Below, one piece after another: positions 13,991 through 28,754 of a DNA stretch of 64,000 nt. The notes below the pieces were generated by a model that did not search any database, had not been told where the DNA came from, and was given only the letters and a program-made list of their open reading frames with translations. The DNA is taken from the NCBI RefSeq assembly GCF_050947335.1, contig NW_027473466.1, positions 124,001 to 188,000 of the forward strand, given 5' to 3'. Source of the stretch: Megachile rotundata. Lineage: Eukaryota; Arthropoda; Insecta; Hymenoptera; Megachilidae. The position numbers and the translations under genes are program-made. Each line of letters opens with the position of its first letter. The first letter of the stretch is position 1.

Positions 13991-15183
13991 GGTTATATGA
14001 CCGATAGAACGACAATTACTATGCTTATTACTCTTATTATTATCAATCTAACTCATATTACTAGCCATATTATGCTCATATGATCGATAGGACGACAATT
14101 ACTATACTCATTACTCTTATTATTATCAATCGAACTCATATTATTAGCCATATTATGGTTATATGACCGATAGAACGACAACTACTATACTTATTACTCT
14201 TATTATTATCAATCTAACTCATATTATTAGCCATATTATGCTTATATGATCGATAGAACGACAATTACTCTACTTATTACTCTCATTATTATCAATCTAA
14301 CTCATATTATTAGCCATATTATGGTTATATGACCGATAGAACGACAATTACTATGCTTATTACTCTTATTATTATCAATCTAACTCATATTACTAGCCAT
14401 ATTATGCTCATATGATCGATAGGACGACAATTACTATACTCATTACTCTTATTATTATCAATCGAACTCATATTATTAGCCATATTATGGTTATATGACC
14501 GATAGAACGACAATTACAATACTTATTACTCTTATTATTATCAATCTAACTCATATTATTAGCCATATTATGCCTATATGATCGATAGAACGACAATTAC
14601 AATACTCATTACTCTTATTATTATCAATCTAACTCATATTATTAGCCATATTATGCTTATATGATCGATAGAACGACAATTACTATACTTATTACTCTCA
14701 TTATTATCAATCTAACTCATACTATTAGCCATATTATGGTTATATGACCGATAGAACGACAATTACTATGCTTATTACTCTTATTATTATCAATCTAACT
14801 CATATTACTAGCCATATTATGCTCATATGATCGATAGGACGACAATTACTATACTCATTACTCTTATTATTATCAATCGAACTCATATTATTAGCCATTT
14901 TATGCTTATATGATCGGTAGCACGATAATTACTATACTTATTACACTTATTATTATCAATCTAACTCAAATTATTAGCCATATTATGCTTATATGATCGA
15001 TAGAACTGCAATTACTATACTTATTACTCTTACTATTATCAATCTAACTCATATTATTAACCATATTATGCAGATATGATCGATAGAACTACAACTACTA
15101 TACTCATTACTCTTATTATTATCAATCTAACTCATATTGTTAGCCATATTATGCTTATATGATTGATAGAACGACAATTACTA
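13863..15183. repeat. 16-monomer block, second copy of 9,052-10,372
   Basis: The order of types, the GCCTATATG substitution (14,572) and the two rounds of the 4-monomer pattern match the first copy. After the GATTGATAG monomer this copy continues with CACTCATTGTTATC, a continuation also seen near 3,830, 5,990 and 28,810. Confidence 0.83.
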
Positions 15184-17203
15184 TACTTATTACACTCATT
15201 GTTATCAATCTAACTCATATTATTAACCATATTATGCTTAAATGATCGATAGAACGACAATTACTACACTCATTACTCTTATTATTATCAATCTAACTCA
15301 TATTGTTAGCCATATTATGCTTATATGATCGATAGAACGACAATTACTATACTTATTACTCTTATTATTATCAGTCTAACTCATATTATTAGCCATACTA
15401 TGCTTATATGATCGATAGAACGAAAATTACTATACTTATTACTCTTATTATTATCAACCTAACTCATATTATTAGCCATATTATGCTTATATGATCGATA
15501 GAACGACAATTACTATACTTATTACTCTTATTATTATCAATCTAGCTCATATTATTAACCATATTATGCAGACATGATCGATAGAACTACAACTACTATA
15601 CTCATTACTCTTATTATTATCAATCTAACTCATATTATTAGCCATATTATGCTTATGTGATCAATAGAACGACAATTACTATACTCATTACTCTTATTAT
15701 TATCAATCTAACTCATATTATTAGCCATATTATGCTTATATGATCGATAGAACGACAATTACTCTACTTATTACTCTCATTATTATCAATCTAACTCATA
15801 TTATTAGCCATATTATGGTTATATGACCGATAGAACGACAATTACTATACTTATTACTCTTATTATTATCAATCTAACTCATATTATTAGCCATATTATG
15901 GTTATATAACCGCTAGAACGACAACTACTATACTTATTACTCTTATTATTATCAATCTAACTCATATTATTAGCCATATTATGCTTATATGATCGATAGA
16001 ACGACAATTACTCTACTTATTACTCTCATTATTATCAATCTAACTCATATTATTAGCCATATTATGGTTATATGACCGATAGAACGACAATTACTATGCT
16101 TATTACTCTTATTATTATCAATCTAACTCATATTACTAGCCATATTATGCTCATATGATCGATAGGACGACAATTACTATACTCATTACTCTTATTATTA
16201 TCAATCGAACTCATATTATTGGCCATATTATGGTTATATGACCGATAGAACGACAATTACAATACTTATTACTCTTATTATTATCAATCTAACTCATATT
16301 ATTAGCCATATTATGCTTATATGATCGATAGAACGACAATTACAATACTCATTACTCTTATTATTATCAATCTAACTCATATTATTAGCCATATTATGCT
16401 TATATGATCGATAGAACGACAATTACTATACTTTTTACTCTTATTATTATCAATCTAACTCATATTATTAGCCATTTTATGCTTATATGATCGGTAGCAC
16501 GATAATTACTATACTTATTACACTTATTATTATCAATCTAACTCAAATTATTAGCCACATTATGCTTATATGATCGATAGAACTACAATTACTATACTTA
16601 TTACTCTTATTATTATCAATCTAGCTCATATTATTAACCATATTATGCAGACATGATCGATAGAACTACAACTACTATACTCATTACTCTCATTATTATC
16701 AATCTAACTCATATTATTAGCCATATTATGCTTATGTGATCAATAGAACGACAATTACTATACTTTTCACTCTGATTATTATCGATCTAACTCATATTAT
16801 TAGCCATACTATGCTTATATGATCGATAGAACGACAATTACTATACTTATTACTCTTATTATTATCAACCTAACTCATATTATTAGCCTAATTATGCTTA
16901 TATGATCGATAGAACGACAATTACTATACTCATTACTCTTACTACTATCAATCTAACTCATATTATTAGCCATTTTATGCTTATATGATCGAGAGAACGA
17001 CAATTACTATACTTATTACACTCACTATTATCAATCTAACTCATATTATTAACCATATTATGCTTATATGATCGACAGAACGTCAATTACTATACTTATT
17101 ACACCAACTATTATCAATCTAACTCATATTATTAGCCATATTATGCTTATATGATCGATAGAACGACAATTACTATACTTTTTACTCTTATTATTATCAA
17201 TCA
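15141..17203. repeat. 25-monomer block, first copy (second at 28,755-30,817)
   Basis: Three separate markers share one offset of 13,614 bp (164 x 83 + 2): CTACACTCAT (15,264 and 28,878), CTTTTTACTC (16,431 and 30,045) and ATCGATCTAA (16,781 and 30,395). The extra 2 bases are accounted for by indels between the copies at 17.3, 19.8, 21.9 and 24.5 kb. Few differences are visible, for example ACACCAACT against ACACTAACT near 17,102/30,716. This is one of the most widely separated well-preserved duplications in the window. Confidence 0.87.
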
Positions 17204-17260
17204 AACTCATATTATTAGCCATACTATGCTTATATGATCGATGGAACGACAATTACTATG
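17178..17260. repeat. chimeric monomer at a 4-monomer deletion or insertion
   Basis: The left part (CTTTTTACTC) belongs to one monomer type. The right part (CAATCAAACTC, ATACTATG, GATGGAAC) belongs to the type that normally begins CTTATTACTCC. In the related copy at 30.8-31.2 kb these types are four monomers apart (30,792 and 31,124). The flanking marker spacing agrees, with 9 monomers here and 13 there. The same chimera recurs near 19,669, so the junction was itself copied. Confidence 0.8.
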
Positions 17261-17343
17261 CTCACTACTCTTATTATTATCAATCTAACTCAAATTATTA
17301 GCCACATTATGCTTATATGATCGATAGAACTACAATTACTATA

Positions 17344-17427
17344 CTTATTTACTCTTATTATTATCAATCTAGCTCATATTATTAACCATATTATGAAGAC
17401 ATGATCGATAGAACTACAACTACTATA
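17344..17427. repeat. 84-bp monomer (extra T), first of nine
   Basis: The start reads CTTATTTACTC instead of CTTATTACTC. The same monomer carries CTAGCTC, TTAACC and ATGAAGACATG. Identical 84-bp monomers start at 19,835, 24,483, 31,290, 34,360, 36,686, 38,513, 58,185 and 63,249. Each lies exactly 292 bases before a CTAATT marker, so all nine descend from one insertion carried along by block duplication. Confidence 0.95.
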
Positions 17428-20400
17428 CTCATTGCTCTTATTATTATCAATCTAACTCATATTATTAGCCATATTATGCTTATGTGATCAATAGAACGAC
17501 AATTACTATACTTTTTACTCTGATTATTATCAATCTAACTCATATTATTAGCCATACTATGCTTATATGATCGATAGAACGACAATTACTATACTTATTA
17601 CTCTTATTATTATCAACCTAACTCATATTATTAGCCTAATTATGCTTATATGATCGATAGAACGACAATTACTATACTCATTACTCTTACCACTATCAAT
17701 CTAACTCATATTATTAGCCATTTTATGCTTATATGATCGAGAGAACGACAATTACTATACTTATTACACTCACTATTATCAATCTAACTCATATTATTAG
17801 CCATATTATGGTTATATGACCGATAGAACGACAATTACAATACTTATTACTCTTATTATTATCAATCTAACTCATATTATTAGCCATATTATGCTTATAT
17901 GATCGATAGAACGACAATTACTATACTCATTACTCTTATTATTATCAATCGAACTCATATTATTAGCCATATTATGGTTATATGACCGATAGAACGACAA
18001 TTACAATACTTTTTACTCTTATTATTATCAATCTAACTCATATTATTAGCCATATTATGCTTATATGATCGCTAGAACGATAATTACTATACTTATTACA
18101 CTTATTATTATCAATCTAACTCAAATTATTAGCCACATTATGCTTATATGATCGATAGAACTACAATTACTATACTTATTACTCTTGTTATTATCAATCT
18201 AGCTCATATTATTAACCATATTATGCAGACATGATCGATAGAACTACAACTACTATACTCATTACTCTTATTATTATCAATTTAACTCATATTATTAGCC
18301 ATATTATGCTTATGTGATCGATAGAACGACAATTACTATACTTATTACTCCTATTATTATCAATCAAACTCATATTATTAGCCATACTATGCTTATATGA
18401 TCGATGGAACGACAATTACTATGCTCACTACTCTCATTATTATCAATCTAACTCATATTATTAGCCATATTATGGTTATATGACCGATAGAACGACAATT
18501 ACTATACATATTACTCTTATTATTATCAATCTAACTCATATTATTAGCCATATTATGGTTATATAACCGATAGAACGACAACTACTATACTTATTACTCT
18601 TATTATTATCAACCTAACTCATATTATTAGCCATATTATGCTTACATGATCGATAGGACGACAATTAGTATACTCATTACTCTTATTATTATCAATCTAA
18701 CTCATATTATTAGCCATATTATGCTTATATGATCGACAGGACGACAATTACTATACTCAATACTCTTATTATTATCAATCTAACTCATATTATTAGCCAT
18801 ATTATGCTTATATGATCGATAGAACGACAATTACTCTACTTATTACTCTCATTATTATCAATCTAACTCATATTATTAGCCATATTATGGTTATATGACC
18901 GATAGAACGACAATTACTATACATATTACTCTTATTATTATCAATCTAACTCATATTATTAGCCATATTATGGTTATATAACCGATAGAACGACAACTAC
19001 TATACTTATTACTCTTATTATTATCAATCTAACTCATATTATTAGCCATATTATGCTTATATGATCGATAGAACGACAATTACTCTACTTATTACTCTCA
19101 TTATTATCAATCTAACTCATATTATTAGCCATATTATGGTTATATGACCGATAGAACGACAATTACTATGCTTATTACTCTTATTATTATCAATCTAACT
19201 CATATTACTAGCCATATTATGCTCATATGATCGATAGGACGACAATTACTATACTCATTACTCTTATTATTATCAATCGAACTCATATTATTAGCCATAT
19301 TATGGTTATATGACCGATAGAACGACAATTACAATACTTATTACTCTTATTATTATCAATCTAACTCATATTATTAGCCATATTATGCTTATATGATCGA
19401 TAGAACGACAATTACAATACTCATTACTCTTATTATTATCAATCTAACTCATATTATTAGCCATATTATGCTTATATGATCGATAGAACGACAATTACTA
19501 TACTCCTTAGTCTTATTATTATCAATCTAACTCATATTATTAGCCATATTATGCTTATATGATCGATAGAACGACAATTACTATACTTTTTACTCTTATT
19601 ATTATCAATCTAACTCATATTATTAGCCATATTATGCTTATATGATCGATAGAACGACAATTACTATACTTTTTACTCTTATTATTATCAATCAAACTCA
19701 TATTATTAGCCATACTATGCTTATATGATCGATGGAACGACAATTACTATGCTCACTACTCTTATTATTATCAATCTAACTCAAATTATTAGCCACATTA
19801 TGCTTATATGATCGATAGAACTACAATTACTATACTTATTTACTCTTATTATTATCAATCTAGCTCATATTATTAACCATATTATGAAGACATGATCGAT
19901 AGAACTACAACTACTATACTCATTACTCTTATTATTATCAATCTAACTCATATTATTAGCCATATTATGCTTATGTGATCAATAGAACGACAATTACTAT
20001 ACTTTTTACTCTGATTATTATCAATCTAACTCATATTATTAGCCATACTATGCTTATATGATCGATAGAACGACAATTACTATACTTATTACTCTTATTA
20101 TTATCAACCTAACTCATATTATTAGCCTAATTATGCTTATATGATCGATAGAACGACAATTACTATACTCATTACTCTTACCACTATCAATCTAACTCAT
20201 ATTATTAGCCATTTTATGCTTATATGATCGAGAGAACGACAATTACTATACTTATTACACTCACTATTATCAATCTAACTCATATTATTAGCCATATTAT
20301 GCTCATATGATCGATAGGACGACAATTACTATACTCATTACTCTTATTATTATCAATCGAACTCATATTATTAGCTATATTATGGTTATATGACCGATAG

Positions 20401-21827
20401 AACGACAATTACAATACTTATTACTCTTATTATTATCAATCTAACTCATATTATTAGCCATATTATGCTTATATGATCGATAGAACGACAATTACAATAC
20501 TCATTACTCTTATTATTATCAATCTAACTCATATTATTAGCCATATTATGCTTATATGATCGATAGAACGACAATTACTATACTTATTACTCTCATTATT
20601 ATCAATCTAACTCATACTATTAGCCATATTATGGTTATATGACCGATAGAACGACAATTACTATACTTATTACTTTTATTATTATCAATCTAACTCATAT
20701 TATTAGCCATATTATGCTTATATGATCGATAGAACGACAATTACTATACTCATTACTCTTGTTATTATCAATCTAGCTCATATTATTAACCATATTATGC
20801 AGACATGATCGATAGAACTACAACTACTATACTCATTACTCTTATTATTATCAATTTAACTCATATTATTAGCCATATTATGCTTATGTGATCGATAGAA
20901 CGACAATTACTATACTTATTACTCCTATTATTATCAATCAAACTCATATTATTAGCCATACTATGCTTATATGATCGATGGAACGACAATTACTATGCTC
21001 ACTACTCTTATTATTATCAATCTAACTCATATTATTAGCCATATTATGCTTATGTGATCGATAGAACGACAATTACTATACTTATTGCTCATATTATTAT
21101 CAATCTAACTCATATTATTAGCCATATTCTGCTTATATGATCGATAGGACGACAATTACTATACTCATTACTCTTATTATTATCAATCTAACTCATATTA
21201 TTAGCCATGTTATGCTAACATGATCGATAGGACGACAATTAGTATACTCATTACTCTTATTATTATCAATCTAACTCATATTATTAGCCATATTATGCTT
21301 ATATGATCGACAGGACGACAATTACTATACTCAATACTCTTATTATTATCAATCTAACTCATATTATTAGCCATATTATGCTTATATGATCGATAGAACG
21401 ACAATTACTCTACTTATTACTCTCATTATTATCAATCTAACTCATATTATTAGCCATATTATGGTTATATGACCGATAGAACGACAATTACTATACATAT
21501 TACTCTTATTATTATCAATCTAACTCATATTATTAGCCATATTATGGTTATATAACCGATAGAACGACAACTACTATACTTATTACTCTTATTATTATCA
21601 ATCTAACTCATATTATTAGCCATATTATGCTTATATGATCGATAGAACGACAATTACTCTACTTATTACTCTCATTATTATCAATCTAACTCATATTATT
21701 AGCCATATTATGGTTATATGACCGATAGAACGACAATTACTATGCTTATTACTCTTATTATTATCAATCTAACTCATATTACTAGCCATATTATGCTCAT
21801 ATGATCGATAGGACGACAATTACTATA

Positions 21828-21909
21828 CTCATTACTCTTATTATTATCAATCGAACTCATATTATTAGCCATATTATGGTTATATGACCGATAGGCGACA
21901 ATTACAATA
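21828..21909. repeat. 82-bp monomer (1-base deletion)
   Basis: The monomer reads GATAGGCGACAATT, one A short of ATAGGACGAC. The next unit starts at 21,910 with CTTACTACTC. It is private to this copy and absent from its partner 1,826 bp downstream, so it postdates that duplication. Confidence 0.9.
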
Positions 21910-22209
21910 CTTACTACTCTTATTATTATCAATCTAACTCATATTATTAGCCATATTATGCTTATATGATCGATAGAACGACAATTACAATACTCATTAC
22001 TCTTATTATTATCAATCTAACTCATATTATTAGCCATATTATGCTTATATGATCGATAGAACGACAATTACTATACTCCTTAGTCTTATTATTATCAATC
22101 TAACTCATATTATTAGCCATATTATGCTTATATGATCGATAGAACGACAATTACTATACTTTTTACTCTTATTATTATCAATCTAACTCATATTATTAGC
22201 CATATTATG

Positions 22210-22630
22210 CTTATATGATCGCTAGAACGATAATTACTATACTTATTACACTTATTATTATCAATCTAACTCAAATTATTAGCCACATTATGCTTATATG
22301 ATCGATAGAACTACAATTACTATACTTATTACTCTTGTTATTATCAATCTAGCTCATATTATTAACCATATTATGCAGACATGATCGATAGAACGACAAT
22401 TACTATACTTTTTACTCTTATTATTATCAATCTAACTCATATTATTAGCCATATTATGCTTATATGATCGCTAGAACGATAATTACTATACTTATTACAC
22501 TTATTATTATCAATCTAACTCAAATTATTAGCCACATTATGCTTATATGATCGATAGAACTACAATTACTATACTTATTACTCTTGTTATTATCAATCTA
22601 GCTCATATTATTAACCATATTATGCAGACA
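22210..22630. repeat. local 3-monomer (249-bp) tandem duplication
   Basis: GATCGCTAGAACG occurs near 22,217 and again near 22,466, 249 bp apart. Each is followed by a CTCAAATT...CCACATT monomer and then an ACTCTTGTTATT...CAGACATG monomer. The first round breaks off after CAGACATGATCGATAGAAC and switches to CGACAATTACTATACTTTTT. That makes the monomer at about 22,325-22,407 a chimera at the point where the array re-entered the same sequence. Confidence 0.8.
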
Positions 22631-24482
22631 TGATCGATAGAACTACAACTACTATACTCATTACTCTTATTATTATCAATTTAACTCATATTATTAGCCA
22701 TATTATGCTTATGTGATCGATAGAACGACAATTACTATACTTATTACTCCTATTATTATCAATCAAACTCATATTATTAGCCATACTATGCTTATATGAT
22801 CGATGGAACGACAATTACTATGCTCACTACTCTTATTATTATCAATCTAACTCATATTATTAGCCATATTATGCTTATGTGATCGATAGAACGACAATTA
22901 CTATACTTATTGCTCATATTATTATCAATCTAACTCATATTATTAGCCATATTCTGCTTATATGATCGATAGGACGACAATTACTATACTCATTACTCTT
23001 ATTATTATCAATCTAACTCATATTATTAGCCATATTATGCTAACATGATCGATAGGACGACAATTAGTATACTCATTACTCTTATTATTATCAATCTAAC
23101 TCATATTATTAGCCATATTATGCTTATATGATCGACAGGACGACAATTACTATACTCAATACTCTTATTATTATCAATCTAACTCATATTATTAGCCATA
23201 TTATGCTTATATGATCGATAGAACGACAATTACTCTACTTATTACTCTCATTATTATCAATCTAACTCATATTATTAGCCATATTATGGTTATATGACCG
23301 ATAGAACGACAATTACTATACATATTACTCTTATTATTATCAATCTAACTCATATTATTAGCCATATTATGGTTATATAACCGATAGAACGACAACTACT
23401 ATACTTATTACTCTTATTATTATCAATCTAACTCATATTATTAGCCATATTATGCTTATATGATCGATAGAACGACAATTACTCTACTTATTACTCTCAT
23501 TATTATCAATCTAACTCATATTATTAGCCATATTATGGTTATATGACCGATAGAACGACAATTACTATGCTTATTACTCTTATTATTATCAATCTAACTC
23601 ATATTACTAGCCATATTATGCTCATATGATCGATAGGACGACAATTACTATACTCATTACTCTTATTATTATCAATCGAACTCATATTATTAGCCATATT
23701 ATGGTTATATGACCGATAGAACGACAATTACAATACTTATTACTCTTATTATTATCAATCTAACTCATATTATTAGCCATATTATGCTTATATGATCGAT
23801 AGAACGACAATTACAATACTCATTACTCTTATTATTATCAATCTAACTCATATTATTAGCCATATTATGCTTATATGATCGATAGAACGACAATTACTAT
23901 ACTCCTTAGTCTTATTATTATCAATCTAACTCATATTATTAGCCATATTATGCTTATATGATCGATAGAACGACAATTACTATACTTTTTACTCTTATTA
24001 TTATCAATCTAACTCATATTATTAGCCATATTATGCTTATATGATCGCTAGAACGATAATTACTATACTTATTACACTTATTATTATCAATCTAACTCAA
24101 ATTATTAGCCACATTATGCTTATATGATCGATAGAACTACAATTACTATACTTATTACTCTTGTTATTATCAATCTAGCTCATATTATTAACCATATTAT
24201 GCAGACATGATCGATAGAACTACAACCACTATACTCATTACTCTTATTATTATCAATTTAACTCATATTATTAGCCATATTATGCTTATATGATCGATAG
24301 AACGACAATTACTATACTTTTTACTCTTATTATTATCAATCTAACTCATATTATTAGCCATTTTATGCTTATATGATCGGTAGCACGATAATTACTATAC
24401 TTATTACACTTATTATTATCAATCTAACTCAAATTATTAGCCACATTATGCTTATATGATCGATAGAACTACAATTACTATA

Positions 24483-24981
24483 CTTATTTACTCTTATTAT
24501 TATCAATCTAGCTCATATTATTAACCATATTATGAAGACATGATCGATAGAACTACAACTACTATACTCATTACTCTTATTATTATCAATCTAACTCATA
24601 TTATTAGCCATATTATGCTTATGTGATCAATAGAACGACAATTACTATACTTTTTACTCTGATTATTATCAATCTAACTCATATTATTAGCCATACTATG
24701 CTTATATGATCGATAGAACGACAATTACTATACTTATTACTCTTATTATTATCAACCTAACTCATATTATTAGCCTAATTATGCTTATATGATCGATAGA
24801 ACGACAATTACTATACTCATTACTCTTACCACTATCAATCTAACTCATATTATTAGCCATTTTATGCTTATATGATCGAGAGAACGACAATTACTATACT
24901 TATTACACTCACTATTATCAATCTAACTCATATTATTAGCCATATTATGGTTATATGACCGATAGAACGACAATTACAATA
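24483..24981. repeat. example of the recurrent 6-monomer 'CTAATT' haplotype
   Basis: The order is: an 84-bp monomer with GAAGACATG; a unit with TTATGTGATCAATAG; CTTTTTACTCTGATT with ATACTATG; CAACCTAACTC with GCCTAATTATG; CTTACCACTATC (elsewhere CTTACTACTATC) with CCATTTTATG and GATCGAGAGAAC; and CACTCACTATTATC. The CTAATT base change marks 22 places in the window: 1,122; 3,031; 4,276; 6,434; 7,098; 11,080; 12,573; 16,888; 17,636; 20,127; 24,775; 28,261; 30,502; 31,582; 34,652; 36,978; 38,805; 40,133; 50,176; 53,745; 58,477; 63,541. Most keep the neighbours listed; 1,122 and 40,133 have a different left side. Confidence 0.88.
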
Positions 24982-27900
24982 CTTATTACTCTTATTATTA
25001 TCAATCTAACTCATATTATTAGCCATATTATGCTTATATGATCGATAGAACGACAATTACTATACTCATTACTCTTATTATTATCAATCGAACTCATATT
25101 ATTAGCCATATTATGGTTATATGACCGATAGAACGACAATTACAATACTTTTTACTCTTATTATTATCAATCTAACTCATATTATTAGCCATATTATGCT
25201 TATATGATCGCTAGAACGATAATTACTATACTTATTACACTTATTATTATCAATCTAACTCAAATTATTAGCCACATTATGCTTATATGATCGATAGAAC
25301 TACAATTACTATACTTATTACTCTTGTTATTATCAATCTAGCTCATATTATTAACCATATTATGCAGACATGATCGATAGAACTACAACTACTATACTCA
25401 TTACTCTTATTATTATCAATTTAACTCATATTATTAGCCATATTATGCTTATGTGATCGATAGAACGACAATTACTATACTTATTACTCCTATTATTATC
25501 AATCAAACTCATATTATTAGCCATACTATGCTTATATGATCGATGGAACGACAATTACTATGCTCACTACTCTCATTATTATCAATCTAACTCATATTAT
25601 TAGCCATATTATGGTTATATGACCGATAGAACGACAATTACTATACATATTACTCTTATTATTATCAATCTAACTCATATTATTAGCCATATTATGGTTA
25701 TATAACCGATAGAACGACAACTACTATACTTATTACTCTTATTATTATCAATCTAACTCATATTATTAGCCATATTATGCTTATATGATCGATAGAACGA
25801 CAATTACTCTACTTATTACTCTCATTATTATCAATCTAACTCATATTATTAGCCATATTATGGTTATATGACCGATAGAACGACAATTACTATGCTTATT
25901 ACTCTTATTATTATCAATCTAACTCATATTACTAGCCATATTATGCTCATATGATCGATAGGACGACAATTACTATACTCATTACTCTTATTATTATCAA
26001 TCGAACTCATATTATTAGCTATATTATGGTTATATGACCGATAGAACGACAATTACAATACTTATTACTCTTATTATTATCAATCTAACTCATATTATTA
26101 GCCATATTATGCTTATATGATCGATAGAACGACAATTACAATACTCATTACTCTTATTATTATCAATCTAACTCATATTATTAGCCATATGATGCTTATA
26201 TGATCGATAGAACGACAATTACTATACTTATTACTCTCATTATTATCAATCTAACTCATACTATTAGCCATATTATGGTTATATGACCGATAGAACGACA
26301 ATTACTATACTTATTACTTTTATTATTATCAATCTAACTCATATTATTAGCCATATTATGCTTATATGATCGATAGAACGACAATTACTATACTCATTAC
26401 TCTTGTTATTATCAATCTAGCTCATATTATTAACCATATTATGCAGACATGATCGATAGAACTACAACTACTATACTCATTACTCTTATTATTATCAATT
26501 TAACTCATATTATTAGCCATATTATGCTTATGTGATCGATAGAACGACAATTACTATACTTATTACTCCTATTATTATCAATCAAACTCATATTATTAGC
26601 CATACTATGCTTATATGATCGATGGAACGACAATTACTATGCTCACTACTCTTATTATTATCAATCTAACTCATATTATTAGCCATATTATGCTTATGTG
26701 ATCGATAGAACGACAATTACTATACTTATTGCTCATATTATTATCAATCTAACTCATATTATTAGCCATATTCTGCTTATATGATCGATAGGACGACAAT
26801 TACTATACTCATTACTCTTATTATTATCAATCTAACTCATATTATTTGCCATATTATGCTTACATGATCGATAGGACGACAATTAGTATACTCATTACTC
26901 TTATTATTATCAATCTAACTCATATTATTAGCCATATTATGCTTATATGATCGACAGGACGACAATTACTATACTCAATACTCTTATTATTATCAATCTA
27001 ACTCATATTATTAGCCATATTATGCTTATATGATCGATAGAACGACAATTACTCTACTTATTACTCTCATTATTATCAATCTAACTCATATTATTAGCCA
27101 TATTATGGTTATATGACCGATAGAACGACAATTACTATACATATTACTCTTATTATTATCAATCTAACTCATATTATTAGCCATATTATGGTTATATAAC
27201 CGATAGAACGACAACAACTATACTTATTACTCTTATTATTATCAATCTAACTCATATTATTAGCCATATTATGCTTATATGATCGATAGAACGACAATTA
27301 CTCTACTTATTACTCTCATTATTATCAATCTAACTCATATTATTAGCCATATTATGGTTATATGACCGATAGAACGACAATTACTATGCTTATTACTCTT
27401 ATTATTATCAATCTAACTCATATTACTAGCCATATTATGCTCATATGATCGATAGGACGACAATTACTATACTCATTACTCTTATTATTATCAATCGAAC
27501 TCATATTATTAGCCATATTATGGTTATATGACCGATAGAACGACAATTACAATACTTATTACTCTTATTATTATCAATCTAACTCATATTATTAGCCATA
27601 TTATGCTTATATGATCGATAGAACGACAATTATAATACTCATTACTCTTATTATTATCAATCTAACTCATATTATTAGCCATATTATGCTTATATGATCG
27701 ATAGAACGACAATTACTATACTCCTTAGTCTTATTATTATCAATCTAACTCATATTATTAGCCATATTATGCTTATATGATCGATAGAACGACAATTACT
27801 ATACTTTTTACTCTTATTATTATCAATCTAACTCATATTATTAGCCATATTATGCTTATATGATCGCTAGAACGATAATTACTATACTTATTACACTTAT

Positions 27901-28754
27901 TATTATCAATCTAACTCAAATTATTAGCCACATTATGCTTATATGATCGATAGAACTACAATTACTATACTTATTACTCTTGTTATTATCAATCTAGCTC
28001 ATATTATTAACCATATTATGCAGACATGATCGATAGAACTACAACCACTATACTCATTACTCTTATTATTATCAATTTAACTCATATTATTAGCCATATT
28101 ATGCTTAAGTGATCAATAGAACGACAATTACTATACTTTTTACTCTGATTATTATCAATCTAACTCATATTATTAGCCATACTATGCTTATATGATCGAT
28201 AGAACGACAATTACTATACTTATTACTCTTATTATTATCAACCTAACTCATATTATTAGCCTAATTATGCTTATATGATCGATAGAACGACAATTACTAT
28301 ACTCATTACTCTTACTACTATCAATCTAACTCATATTATTAGCCATTTTATGCTTATATGATCGAGAGAACGACAATTACTATACTTATTACACTCACTA
28401 TTATCAATCTAACTCATATTATTAGCCATATTATGGTTATATGACCGATAGAACGACAATTACAGTACTTATTACTCTTATTATTATCAATCTAACTCAT
28501 ATTATTAGCCATATTATGCTTATATGATCGATAGAACGACAATTACAATACTCATTACTCTTATTATTATCAATCTAACTCATATTATTAGCCATATTAT
28601 GCTTATATGATCGATAGAACGACAATTACTATACTTATTACTCTCATTATTATCAATCTAACTCATATTATTAGCCATATTATGCTTATATGATCGATAG
28701 AACGACAATTACTATACTTATTACTCTCATTATTATCAATCTAACTCATACTAT

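Larger units (their letters stand above)
20740..24030. repeat. duplicated block, 22-monomer (1,826-bp) spacing
   Basis: About 1.45 kb at 20,750-22,200 recurs at 22,575-24,030. The CTCCTTAGTC markers at 22,076 and 23,902 are 1,826 bp apart, and the unusual GCTAACATGATC appears in both copies (near 21,214 and 23,040). Differences include CCATGTTATG against CCATATTATG and a 1-base deletion in the first copy only. A third related copy at about 26.4-27.8 kb carries GCTTACATG instead. Confidence 0.83.
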
